Notes: generated by a model not told the origin, from the letters alone. A stretch of DNA of 32,659 bases from an uncultured Clostridia bacterium (GCA_947589015.1 CANPZF010000022.1:1-32659), one strand, 5' to 3'. Positions 8,202-17,198 are shown, numbered from the stretch's first letter. Numbers and translations are program-made.

Positions 8202-9020
8202 ATGAAAATAACCCAAATAGAAGAATTAGAAAAAAAAGCAAAACAAGTAAGAAAAGGAATAATAGAAGCTGTATACAGTAACAAATCAGGACATCCAGGA
8301 GGTTCACTATCAATAGCAGATATACTAACAGTATTATATTTTTACGAAATGAAAATAGACGAAAAAAATCCAAAATGGGAAGAAAGAGACAGATTAGTAT
8401 TATCAAAAGGACATTGTGCACCTGCATTATATAGTTGCTTAGCAAATAGAGGATTTTTTCCAATAGAAGATTTGAAAACATTTAGAAATATAAACAGTTA
8501 TTTACAAGGGCATCCAGACATGAAAAAAATACCAGGAGTTGATATGACTACAGGGTCTTTAGGACAAGGACTTTCAGCAGCAAATGGAATGGCAATCTCT
8601 GCAAAATTAGACCAAAAAGATTATAGAGTATATTGCATATTGGGAGATGGAGAAATAGAAGAAGGCCAAATATGGGAAGCTGCTATGGCAGCAAATAAAT
8701 ATAAATTAGATAATTTATGTGTGATAGTAGATAATAATAATTTACAAATAGATGGAACAATAGAAGAAGTAATGAGTTCATATCCAATTGATGAAAAATT
8801 TGAAAGCTTTGGATTTCAAGTTATTAATATAGATGGTCACAATATTCAAGAAATAATAGATGGTTTAGAAGTAGCAAAAACAGTAAAAGGAAAGCCAACA
8901 TGTATTATAGCAAAAACTATAAAAGGAAAAGGAGTACCTTTTATGGAAAATCAAGTAGGTTGGCATGGAAAAGCACCAAATGAAGAACAATATAATGAAG
9001 CAATGAAATGCTTAGAGTAA
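8202..9020 (+). CDS. Transketolase, N-terminal subunit (split form)
   Basis: This is the thiamine-pyrophosphate half of a split transketolase, an enzyme of the non-oxidative pentose phosphate pathway. Motifs include GHPGGSLS (about 30-37), SKGHCAPALYS, TGSLGQGLS and the cofactor site GDGEIEEGQ (148-156) with VDNNN some 28 residues later. The end, GWHGKAPNEEQY, is the normal end of the N-terminal subunit. I chose ATG 8202 (272 residues) because GAAAGG lies 10 bases upstream; the ATG at 8178 has no ribosome binding site. The C-terminal (pyrimidine-binding) partner, usually encoded directly downstream, is not here: recD2 follows 17 bases later. Confidence 0.92.
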   Translation: MKITQIEELEKKAKQVRKGIIEAVYSNKSGHPGGSLSIADILTVLYFYEMKIDEKNPKWEERDRLVLSKGHCAPALYSCLANRGFFPIEDLKTFRNINSYLQGHPDMKKIPGVDMTTGSLGQGLSAANGMAISAKLDQKDYRVYCILGDGEIEEGQIWEAAMAANKYKLDNLCVIVDNNNLQIDGTIEEVMSSYPIDEKFESFGFQVINIDGHNIQEIIDGLEVAKTVKGKPTCIIAKTIKGKGVPFMENQVGWHGKAPNEEQYNEAMKCLE

Positions 9021-9037
9021 AATAAAAAGGAGAACAA

Positions 9038-11321
9038 ATGGAAATTAAAGGAGAACTAAAAGCTATTATATATAAAAACGAAGTAAATAGTTATTTAATA
9101 GGAGAACTAGAAACAGAAGATGAGTTAATTACAATAGTTGGATATATTCCATTTGTAAATGTAGGAGATAGTTTAAAACTAATAGGCAAATATGTAGAAC
9201 ATAAAGAATATGGAACGCAATTTAAAGTAGACACATTCGAAAAATTAATGCCAGAAACATTAGGAGCATTAGAAAAATATTTAGCTAGTGGAAATGTGAA
9301 AGGAATAGGAGCACAAACAGCAAAAAAAATCATAAAAGCATTTGGAGAAGAAACATTATATGTATTTAAATATGAATATGAAAGATTAGCTAAAATAAAA
9401 GGGATTTCTTTAAAAAAAGCAAAAGAAATGTCAGAAAGTTTTATACAAAATTGGGAAGTTTGGCAAATAGTTGGATTTTTAGAAAGATTTGGAATAGGTG
9501 CTGATAATGCAAAAAAGGTATATGATTTATTAGGAGTTAGCGCAATAGAAAAAATAGAAGCAAATCCATATTTATTAATAGATTTATCAAGAGGTGTAGA
9601 CTTCAGGCAAATAGACAAAATGGCAATGGATTTAGGTATTGCATATGATAATGAACAAAGAGTTCAAAGTGGTATTAAATATGGCTTAATAAGAAGTACT
9701 TATAATGGAAATACGTGTGTTTTAAAAAATAATTTAATAGAATTTACGATAACTTTATTAGATGTATCAACAGAAAATGTAGAAGATAATCTAATTAATT
9801 TAAAAGCAAAAGGAGATATAGTAATAGAAAAAAGAAAAAATGAAGAATGGGTATATTTAAATACCTTTTATGAAGCAGAACAGGAAATTGCAGTTAGATT
9901 AATTAGACTAAACAAGGCCAAAAACATCAAAAAGATTAATAACATTGAAGTTTCACTAAAGAAAATAGAAGGTAATTCAAGTATAGAACTTTCAGAAAAA
10001 CAAAAAGAAGCAATAAAACTAGTAAATGAAAATAATGTTACTGTAATAACAGGAGGACCAGGAACAGGAAAAACTACAATTATAAAGAGCATAATTGACA
10101 TATATGAAGAAAAAGGAAAAAAAGTAGTACTTTGCGCGCCAACAGGGAGAGCAGCCAAAAAGATGACAGAAACAACTGGAAAAGATGCTTCAACATTACA
10201 CAGATTATTGGAAATAGGAACAATACAAGATGACAATATGTATAAAAATACAATCAATTATGAAGGAGCTCCAATAGATGCGGATTTAATAATTGTAGAT
10301 GAGTTATCAATGGTAGATATGTTTTTAATGAATTATCTTTTAAAATGTATATATCAAGGAACAAAACTAATATTAGTAGGAGATTCAGACCAATTAGCAT
10401 CAGTAGGACCAGGAAGTGTATTAAAAGACATAATAAACTCTGAAAAGATAACAACAATACATCTTGATAAAATATTTAGACAGGCAGCTAAATCAAAAAT
10501 CATTGTAAATGCACATAGAGTAAACAATGGAGAAGGCTTTATAAAAAAGAAAGAAAAATTTGAAGAAGAATATATAGAAGAAAATCAAACACAGCAAAGC
10601 AGTGAAAATCAGGAAATGAATGAAGACTTTTTCTTTATAAATGAAATTTACCAAGAAAAAATGTTACAACAAGTTATATCTTTGTGTACAGGAAGACTTG
10701 AAAGATATGGAAATTATGATTTCTTCAAAAATATACAAGTACTTAGTCCAACAAAAAAAGGAATGCTTGGAACTAAAGAGTTAAATAAAGTTTTACAAGC
10801 AAGTTTAAATCCATATGCTAGTGATTTAGGAGAGAAATCATATGGAGAAATTATTTATCGTGTTGGAGATAGAGTAATGCAAATTAAAAATAATTATGAT
10901 ATAACATGGGAAAAAATTAAAGAAAATGAAGAACAAAACAATGAAGTAGGAAGTGGAGTTTTTAATGGAGAAATAGGAACAATTATAAAAGTTGATGATA
11001 TAGAAAAAGGAATAAAAATTAAATTTGATGATGGAAAAATAGCTTGGTATGAATATTCTGAATTAGAACAGATAGAACATAGTTATTGTATAACTATACA
11101 TAAAGCACAGCGGAAGTGAATTTGATGTTGTAATAATGGCAATTCCACCAGCTTCACCAGTACTTTTAACTAGGAATTTATTATATACAGGAATTACAAG
11201 GGCTAAAAAACTTTTAATAATTATTGGAAATGAAAAAGTATTAGAATTTATGATAAAAAATGTTGATAGTAAAAAAAGGAATACTGGATTAGAATTTAAA
11301 CTAAAAAACATAAAGGAGTAA
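9038..11321 (+). CDS. recD2: RecD2-type ATP-dependent DNA helicase, split by one extra base
   Basis: RecD2 is a 5'-3' superfamily 1B helicase acting in DNA repair without RecBC. The N-terminal region carries helix-hairpin-helix repeats (VKGIGAQTAKKI near residue 90, IKGISLKKAKEM near 125). The motor has Walker A GGPGTGKTT near 338, CAPTGRAAKKM, Walker B IIVDELSMVD and VGDSDQLASVGPGSVL. Frame zero stops at 11119 just after HKAQ. The rest of motif V (GSEFDVVIMAIP) and motif VI (LLYTGITRAKKL) continues in the +1 frame to 11321. Removing one C at 11111 gives about 760 residues, the usual RecD2 size. The frame-zero product would lack motif VI and should be inactive as a helicase. The gene follows the transketolase gene by 17 bases and precedes comFC by six. 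Confidence 0.9.
11108..11114 (+). other. +1 frameshift site in recD2 (CAG CGG A)
   Basis: Frame zero reads CAT AAA GCA CAG CGG AAG TGA. Skipping the C at 11111 gives CAG GGA AGT GAA TTT GAT, encoding QGSEFD, the conserved helicase motif. As in ftsH, the extra C stands before a conserved GGA glycine codon and creates CGG. Confidence 0.8.
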
Positions 11322-11327
11322 ACATAT

Positions 11328-11969
11328 TTGACAATTATAGATTATTTATTTCCACAAGTGTGTGGCATTTGTGGAAAATTAAATAAAAATAGCTTATGCA
11401 AAAAATGTGAATTAAAATTAAAAAAAATTGGCAAAGAGGAAATACAACCAATAAATAAAGAAGAATTTTATTTTGAAGAACATATATATTTATTTAAATA
11501 TGAGGGAATAATAAGACAACTAATTATAGATTATAAATTTAATGAAAAATCATATTTATATAAAACTTTTGTGAATTTTTTGTTAAAAAATGAAAAGATA
11601 TTTGAAAAAATAAAAACTTATGATACAATAATACCAGTTCCTATAAGCAAACAAAGAAAAAGGCAAAGAGGCTATAATCAAAGTGCAATAATTTCAAAAG
11701 AAATAAGTAAGCACGCAAAACTACAATATAATGACAAAATATTAATAAAAAGTAAAAACATAATAGAACAAAGCAAGTTAAATAAACAAGAAAGAATAAA
11801 AAATATACAAGGAGTATATGATTTAAAGAATAGAGAAATAATAAAAAATAAAAAAATATTATTAATTGATGACATATATACAACAGGAAGCACAGTAAAA
11901 GAATGTAGTAAAGTCTTAAGACAAGCCGAACCTAGAAAAATAGGAATATTTACACTAGCAAAAGATTAA
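11328..11969 (+). CDS. comFC: ComFC-like phosphoribosyltransferase-fold competence protein
   Basis: The 213-residue product has the ComF/GntX layout. An N-terminal four-cysteine zinc finger (CGICGKLNKNSLCKKC, about residues 12-27) is followed by the middle motif PVPISKQRKRQRGYNQS. The C-terminal phosphoribosyltransferase loop is ILLIDDIYTTGST (about 177-189). ComFC takes part in handling single-stranded DNA during natural transformation, and family members also occur in non-competent bacteria. The start is TTG at 11328, preceded by AAAGGAG. Adjacency to recD2 suggests a shared transcript for DNA uptake and repair functions. No comFA helicase is present here. Confidence 0.85.
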   Translation: MTIIDYLFPQVCGICGKLNKNSLCKKCELKLKKIGKEEIQPINKEEFYFEEHIYLFKYEGIIRQLIIDYKFNEKSYLYKTFVNFLLKNEKIFEKIKTYDTIIPVPISKQRKRQRGYNQSAIISKEISKHAKLQYNDKILIKSKNIIEQSKLNKQERIKNIQGVYDLKNREIIKNKKILLIDDIYTTGSTVKECSKVLRQAEPRKIGIFTLAKD

Positions 11970-11999
11970 ATTAGTTCTTTTAAAATTAAGGAGGAATAA

Positions 12000-13991
12000 A
12001 TGGAAGATTTAGTTGAAAGTATTTTAGATTATGTAAGATCAGATTTTACAGATTATGCAATAATGATAAATGGTGAATGGGGCTCTGGAAAAACACATTT
12101 TTGGAATCATAAGATAAAAAACAAAATAGAGTCAATGCAATTAAATGGAAAAAGATATACAACAATATATATGTCATTATATGGAATTTCAAACTTAGAG
12201 GAAATCAGCAAAAAAATCTTTATAGAAACTACACAATTAATGGATAAAAACTTAAGAAAATTTATGGATTCAAATGGTCAAACGCGAATTCCAGAATATG
12301 CAAAAACAGGAATAGATATGGCAAATTTCTTTGGAGTAACGCAAAATGGAGATAAGGTAGACTATGCAGAATTCTTTTCAACAGATGATAAAGTCCTTTG
12401 TTTCGATGACTTAGAAAGGGCTAATGTTGATGTTATTGATATTTTAGGATATATAAATAACTTCGTAGAACATGATCACATAAAAACAATTATAATTTGT
12501 AATGAAAAAGAGCTATCAACAAAATTAAAAAGTTCTAACTTAGAGATGAAAACATTTATTGCAACATATTTGTTGGACAAGCAAGATGAATTAAATAAAT
12601 CAGACAAACCAATGGTAGAGAAAATTCAAGATAAAATAGAGCATGTATTTGATAAAGCAAATGATTATGAAAGAATAAAAGAAAAACTAATAGGAGAAAC
12701 TTTTGAGTATGCTCCAAAGTTTGACTATATAATAAATGGTATATTAATGCGCTATGAAAATAATGCAGATTTAATTAGATTTTTAAGAGAAAATACAGGA
12801 CTTATAATATCTACTTTTAATAAAAGTGGAACACGAAACTTAAGAATTTTAAAACATGCATTAAATGATTTTAAAAAGATATATGAAATGGTAAATAAAT
12901 CATATCCAAATACTAATCACAGAGTTATGCAAACAATGTTAATATTTACAATAGCTGTATCTTTTGAAATAAAAGCGGGTAAAATTACAAAAGATAAATT
13001 TGTAAACATAAAAGACAATGAAGAATATAAATCAATTTTAGTTTCATCAAGAATATTAATGGATAATAGACAATTTTATATAAAAGAATTTGATAGTAAT
13101 TATTATTATAACTTTAAATCAGAATATAGATTCTTTAAATTTATAGAATATTATATAAGAACAAGAATATTTGATATGAAATTGTTTAAAGATAATATGG
13201 AAACAATAAGAAATACAGTTGATACTGAAAACTTACCAGCATATAAGAGATTATTAACAGAAGAATACTGGAAAATATCAGATGATCAATTTGATAGAAT
13301 AATTAATGAGATATTTGAAGATGTAAAAGCGGGAAAATTAAAACTAATTGACATTGTAAAACTATTTGCATATTTTAGTTATTTTTCAAGAAAAGGATTA
13401 ATTGAATATGATTTAAAAACATTAAAAAGTGTATTTTTTAATGGAATGAATCTAGCTTCCTTAAACTCTGTATATTGTCCAAATCCAGAAGAAGAATTAG
13501 GAAAAATTGCAATTGAAGATGTGGCTGAAGATATGGAAGAAATTTTAAAGCATTTTAATAATTTAAATGAACAGTTGTTAGAAAAAATGTATAAAGAAAA
13601 AGCAGAAGATATATTTAAATGTATTCCAATGAAAATGGAACAGTTTTATGAAAAATTTGATAAAGAATGTATGAATGTTCCAATATTTAAATATTATGAT
13701 GCATATCAGATGTTCCAAAGAATTTCATGTGCAAGCAATGAAGATATTGTGTTAATAAAAGAAAAACTTTCAGATAGAGCTAATAGATATACAAAACAAA
13801 TTGAACCAGAAATGAAGGTTATAAAACAATTAAAACAAGTAATTGATGATTATTTAAAAGGGAAAGAACCTACAATAAAGATTGTTATGTTAAAGGAATT
13901 TTCTAGAGAGCTAGGACATATTCTAGATAAATATAAAATCGGATTCTTATCAAAAAGAGAAGAAGTAGAGGAGTTAGAGGAAGTAGAGTAA
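12000..13991 (+). CDS. KAP-type P-loop NTPase
   Basis: This 663-residue protein begins with a P-loop domain. Walker A is GEWGSGKT at residues 25-32, and Walker B is VLCFDDLERA with Asp136/Asp137. The sensor-like strand TIIICNEKEL follows near 165. The tight GEWGSGKT and FDDLERA signatures are those of the KAP/STAND-related NTPases. Unlike many KAP proteins it has no membrane helices between the motifs. The remaining 450 or so residues are helical and charged with no recognised domain, ending in a Glu-rich EEVEELEEVE. The ATG follows AAGGAGG. Related proteins are often found among antiviral genes, but nothing here proves that role, and the flanking comFC and spoVT are core genes. Confidence 0.75.
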   Translation: MEDLVESILDYVRSDFTDYAIMINGEWGSGKTHFWNHKIKNKIESMQLNGKRYTTIYMSLYGISNLEEISKKIFIETTQLMDKNLRKFMDSNGQTRIPEYAKTGIDMANFFGVTQNGDKVDYAEFFSTDDKVLCFDDLERANVDVIDILGYINNFVEHDHIKTIIICNEKELSTKLKSSNLEMKTFIATYLLDKQDELNKSDKPMVEKIQDKIEHVFDKANDYERIKEKLIGETFEYAPKFDYIINGILMRYENNADLIRFLRENTGLIISTFNKSGTRNLRILKHALNDFKKIYEMVNKSYPNTNHRVMQTMLIFTIAVSFEIKAGKITKDKFVNIKDNEEYKSILVSSRILMDNRQFYIKEFDSNYYYNFKSEYRFFKFIEYYIRTRIFDMKLFKDNMETIRNTVDTENLPAYKRLLTEEYWKISDDQFDRIINEIFEDVKAGKLKLIDIVKLFAYFSYFSRKGLIEYDLKTLKSVFFNGMNLASLNSVYCPNPEEELGKIAIEDVAEDMEEILKHFNNLNEQLLEKMYKEKAEDIFKCIPMKMEQFYEKFDKECMNVPIFKYYDAYQMFQRISCASNEDIVLIKEKLSDRANRYTKQIEPEMKVIKQLKQVIDDYLKGKEPTIKIVMLKEFSRELGHILDKYKIGFLSKREEVEELEEVE

Positions 13992-14072
13992 AAAAATAAT
14001 ACAAAAAAATGCATATTTTTTTCTCCATTAGCAATAATAAGAGTAGACATAAATTTAAAAGGAGGAAAAACA

Positions 14073-14627
14073 ATGAAAGCAACAGGTGTTGTAAGAAGAA
14101 TAGATGATTTAGGTAGGGTAGTAATCCCGAAAGAAATAAGAAAAACACTTAGGATAAAAGAAGGAGATCCTCTAGAAATATTTACAGATAGAGAAGGACA
14201 AGTAATATTAAAGAAATATTCTCCTATAGGTGAATTATCAGAATTTGCTACTGGATATGCTGAAACATTATCAAAAACAACAGGACATATTGCTTGCATT
14301 ACAGATAAAGACACTATAATTGCTGTTTCAGGTGGTTCAAAAAAGGAATTTTTAGAACAAGATGTAAGCCAAGAATTGGAGCAATTAATGGAAGATAAAG
14401 AAGTTTATACAAGCAAAGATAATAGCGATATAGCTATGCCTATTACAAAGAATGATAATAAAGAGAGAAAATATAATGCACAGGTTGTATATCCGATAGT
14501 TTCAAATGGAGATACTATAGGAACTGTTATATTAATGGCTAAAGAACCAAATGGAAAGATGGATGACGTAGAAAAAAAGGTGGCTCAATCAGCTGCAACG
14601 TTTTTAGGGAGCCAAATGGAAATATAG
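14073..14627 (+). CDS. spoVT: Stage V sporulation protein T
   Basis: SpoVT is a forespore transcription regulator that tunes late sporulation genes. The protein (184 residues, family length about 178) starts with an AbrB-type swapped-hairpin DNA-binding domain, MKATGVVRRIDDLGRVVIPK through LRIKEGDPLEIF. A GAF-like C-terminal domain follows (residues 55-184), with GHIACITDKDTIIAVSGG and VYPIVSNGDTIGTVIL. The full C-terminal domain separates it from the short AbrB and Abh proteins. The ATG follows AAAGGAGG. It is monocistronic, with a clear terminator. Its presence is the main reason to call the organism a spore former. Confidence 0.93.
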   Translation: MKATGVVRRIDDLGRVVIPKEIRKTLRIKEGDPLEIFTDREGQVILKKYSPIGELSEFATGYAETLSKTTGHIACITDKDTIIAVSGGSKKEFLEQDVSQELEQLMEDKEVYTSKDNSDIAMPITKNDNKERKYNAQVVYPIVSNGDTIGTVILMAKEPNGKMDDVEKKVAQSAATFLGSQMEI

Positions 14628-14635
14628 CAAAAAAT

Positions 14636-14677
14636 AAAAACAAGTTAACTTTTTTAGTAAATTAGCTTGTTTTTTTA
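14636..14677. terminator. Bidirectional terminator between spoVT and the XRE gene
   Basis: AAAAACAAGTTAA (14636-14648) pairs with TTAGCTTGTTTTT (14662-14674), followed by more T. On the minus strand the same stem is followed by the A-rich complement, giving TTTTT there too. The stop codon of the convergent XRE gene lies inside the right arm. Confidence 0.85.
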
Positions 14678-14895
14678 TATTTTATAGGATTGTTTCTTTC
14701 ATTGGATAATCCTACAATATAGTCTACAGAAGTGTTATAATATTTTGCTAAAGTTATTAGATGTTGAATGGTTATTGTTCTTTTACCATTTTCATATTCA
14801 GAATAGTATTGCTGAGAAATACCTAAGAGATTAGCAATATCTTTTTGAAATTTATCATTATCTTCACGCAAATCTTTTAATCTTTGAAATTTCAC
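14662..14895 (-). CDS. Small XRE-family helix-turn-helix regulator
   Basis: The 77-residue protein is essentially one Cro/CI-type DNA-binding domain: FQRLKDLREDNDKFQKDIANLL, then GISQQYYSEYENGKRTI as the recognition region, and YYNTSVDYIVGLS as the closing helix. The start is GTG at 14895, chosen because GGAGG lies five bases upstream; the upstream in-frame codons (LKLYKYYYIFLLE) have no ribosome binding site and look non-coding. It has no ligand-binding domain. Its target is unknown; divergent transcription from the RNase J leader makes local regulation possible but unproven. Confidence 0.85.
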   Translation of the reverse strand: MKFQRLKDLREDNDKFQKDIANLLGISQQYYSEYENGKRTITIQHLITLAKYYNTSVDYIVGLSNERNNPIKYKKTS

Positions 14896-15056
14896 TTTTA
14901 CCTCCAATAGAAAAATATAATAATATTTATATAATTTTAACAAAAAATATTTTAATTAATAAAACTTACATAATAAATTATGTAAATGTGTAAGCTATAT
15001 TACGAGATGATTTCAAAAATATTACAATGTATTAAATAAAGTAAAAAAATATACAA

Positions 15057-15085
15057 TTGACTTTTTATAAGAATAGTAGTATAAT
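15057..15085 (+). promoter_or_regulatory. Strong sigma-A promoter of the RNase J gene
   Basis: TTGACT (15057-15062) and TATAAT (15080-15085) are 17 bases apart, a near-consensus promoter. The RNase J ATG is 208 bases further on, so the transcript would have a leader of about 200 bases. Confidence 0.8.
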
Positions 15086-15128
15086 AACAAACAGAGTGTA
15101 AATAATAATATTGATCGGAATTTGTTAG

Positions 15129-15186
15129 AAAGTTTATAAAATGTGAGTTAAGAGATAAAAAAGACCACATAAAAAATATAAACTTT
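15129..15186 (+). promoter_or_regulatory. Stem structure in the RNase J leader
   Basis: AAAGTTTATA (15129-15138) is the exact reverse complement of TATAAACTTT (15177-15186). Inside it, ATGTG (15141-15145) pairs with CACAT (15166-15170). The two stems would stack into a long leader hairpin with a 20-base apical loop. I do not recognise it as a known riboswitch class. Confidence 0.5.
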
Positions 15187-15235
15187 ACTATTACATAAGC
15201 AAAAATATATGTATTAAGTAAATAAATTAGATCAG

Positions 15236-15264
15236 ATAGTTTAAATTTTTAAACTATTTTTTTA
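15236..15264 (+). terminator. Terminator-like hairpin in the RNase J leader (possible attenuator)
   Basis: ATAGTTTAAA (15236-15245) is exactly complementary to TTTAAACTAT (15248-15257), and seven T residues follow at once. It lies 30 bases before the ATG and between promoter and gene, so it can act as an attenuator rather than the end of another transcript. The stem is all A/T apart from one G-C pair, so it would be a weak terminator. Confidence 0.5.
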
Positions 15265-15293
15265 AGTTTTTTTATTAGAAGAAAGGAGATTAT

Positions 15294-17198
15294 ATGGCAG
15301 AAGAATTAAATAACAAACAAGAAAATATAAATAAAATACAAAGAGGTTCAGAAGGAAGAAATTACAGAAAAAATACAAAAAGTATAAACAGGAGAAATAA
15401 AAAAGATGATACAGAAATAGGAAGTATAAAAAATATAAATGAAAATAAAGAAAATCAAAATACTGAAGGAATAATTAATGGAAGAAATAGAAGAACACGA
15501 AATAATACCAATAAAAATAATACAAAATTAATCTTTAAAAAATCAAATCTAAAAATAATCCCTTTAGGAGGATTACATGAAATAGGAAAAAACATTACAG
15601 TTTTTGAATATGAAAACGAAATAATTGTTGTAGACTGTGGACTATCATTTCCAGAAGACGATATGTTAGGAATTGATTTAGTAATACCAGATATTACATA
15701 TCTAGAAAGAAATGTAGATAAAATAAAAGGATTGATAATTACACATGGGCATGAAGACCATATAGGTAGTGTACCATATTTATTAAAAAAGATTAATATT
15801 CCAATTTACGCTCCAAGACTAGCAGCAGGTCTAATTAGAAACAAATTAGAAGAACACAAATTATTAAGAAGCACAAATTTAATAGAAGTTATGCAAGGTC
15901 AAGTATTAAATTTAGGTGAAAATTTTAAAGTTGAATTTATAAGAAGCTCACATAGTATACCAGACTCAGTAATGTTAGCAATAACAACACCTGTAGGAAC
16001 AATACTACATACAGGAGATTTTAAAGTAGACTATACACCAATAGACGGAAAAATAATGGACTTTGGAAGAATAGCTGAACTTGGAAATCAAGGTATTTTA
16101 GCATTAATGTCAGATAGTACAAATAGTGAAAGAAAAGGATTTACAATGTCTGAAAGCTCAGTAGGAGAAGTGTTTGACAAGTTATTTTTACATTGTACGA
16201 AAAGAATAGTAGTTGCCACATTTGCTTCAAATGTGCATAGAGTTCAACAAATTGTGAATTCAGCTATAAAATATAATAGGAAAATAGCAGTTTGTGGAAG
16301 AAGCATGATAAATATGATACAAACTGCAAGAGAATTAGGATATATAGAAGCACCAGAAAACATTTTTATAGACATAGATATGATTAGTCAATATACAGAT
16401 GAACAACTAGTAATAATAACAACAGGAAGTCAAGGAGAAGCGATGTCGGCATTGACTAGAATGGCAGCAGGGGACCATAGAAAAGTAAAAATAACACAAA
16501 ATGACTTAGTAATAATATCTGCAACACCAATACCAGGAAACGAAAAATTTGTATCTAAAGTTATAGATGATTTAATGCAAATTGGAGCAGAAGTTGTATA
16601 TAGTTCATTAGAAGATATACATGTTTCAGGACATGCTTGCCAAGAGGAGCAAAAATTAATTTTAGCATTATCAAAGCCAAAATATTTTATACCAGTACAT
16701 GGAGAATATAGGCAATTAATAGCACATAGTGAAACAGCACAAAGTATGGGAATAGATAAAGACAACATAATTATGATGTCAAATGGAAGAGTACTAGAAA
16801 TAAATGAAGATAAAGCAGAATTTACAGGAGTAGTACCAAATGGAAGAGTTTTGGTAGATGGATTAGGTGTAGGAGATGTTGGAAATATTGTATTAAGAGA
16901 TAGACAACATTTATCACAAGATGGTTTAATTATAATTGTTTTAACAATGGATTCATCAACAGGTGAAGTAGTAGCAGGACCAGATGTTATTTCAAGAGGT
17001 TTTGTTTATGTAAGGGAATCAGAAAATTTAATGGATGATGTCAAATCTGTAGTAAGACATGAAATAAAAAAATGTGAACAATTAGGAATTAGAGATTGGG
17101 CAACAATTAAAGCTAAAGCAAGAGAAAATTTGAGAGATTATATTTTTACAAAGACAAAAAGAAATCCTATGATTATACCAATTATAATGGAAATTTAA
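15294..17198 (+). CDS. rnj: Ribonuclease J
   Basis: RNase J is a metallo-beta-lactamase/beta-CASP nuclease with 5'-3' exonuclease and endonuclease activity in mRNA decay and rRNA maturation. The core begins at LKIIPLGGLHEIGKN (about 86-100), and the zinc motif HGHEDH is at 151-156. Later motifs are SHSIPDS, HTGDFKVD, SDSTNSE, the beta-CASP segment TGSQGEAMSALTRMAAGDH, and HVSGHACQEE plus IPVHGEYR. The C-terminal domain (VVAGPDVISRGFVYVRES onward) is present. Odd is an N-terminal extension of about 80 residues made almost only of Asn, Lys, Arg, Glu and Gly, absent from B. subtilis RNase J1; it may bind RNA. The ATG follows AAAGGAG. Confidence 0.93.
   Translation: MAEELNNKQENINKIQRGSEGRNYRKNTKSINRRNKKDDTEIGSIKNINENKENQNTEGIINGRNRRTRNNTNKNNTKLIFKKSNLKIIPLGGLHEIGKNITVFEYENEIIVVDCGLSFPEDDMLGIDLVIPDITYLERNVDKIKGLIITHGHEDHIGSVPYLLKKINIPIYAPRLAAGLIRNKLEEHKLLRSTNLIEVMQGQVLNLGENFKVEFIRSSHSIPDSVMLAITTPVGTILHTGDFKVDYTPIDGKIMDFGRIAELGNQGILALMSDSTNSERKGFTMSESSVGEVFDKLFLHCTKRIVVATFASNVHRVQQIVNSAIKYNRKIAVCGRSMINMIQTARELGYIEAPENIFIDIDMISQYTDEQLVIITTGSQGEAMSALTRMAAGDHRKVKITQNDLVIISATPIPGNEKFVSKVIDDLMQIGAEVVYSSLEDIHVSGHACQEEQKLILALSKPKYFIPVHGEYRQLIAHSETAQSMGIDKDNIIMMSNGRVLEINEDKAEFTGVVPNGRVLVDGLGVGDVGNIVLRDRQHLSQDGLIIIVLTMDSSTGEVVAGPDVISRGFVYVRESENLMDDVKSVVRHEIKKCEQLGIRDWATIKAKARENLRDYIFTKTKRNPMIIPIIMEI

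Noticed and set aside
5117..11113. CGG reassigned to another amino acid instead of a frameshift
   Set aside because: Whatever CGG encodes, frame zero still ends at TGA two or three codons later and loses the conserved downstream sequence. Only a shift of frame repairs both genes.
11136..11321. Separate small gene after recD2
   Set aside because: It encodes helicase motif VI and the end of RecD2. It is the shifted continuation of the same protein.
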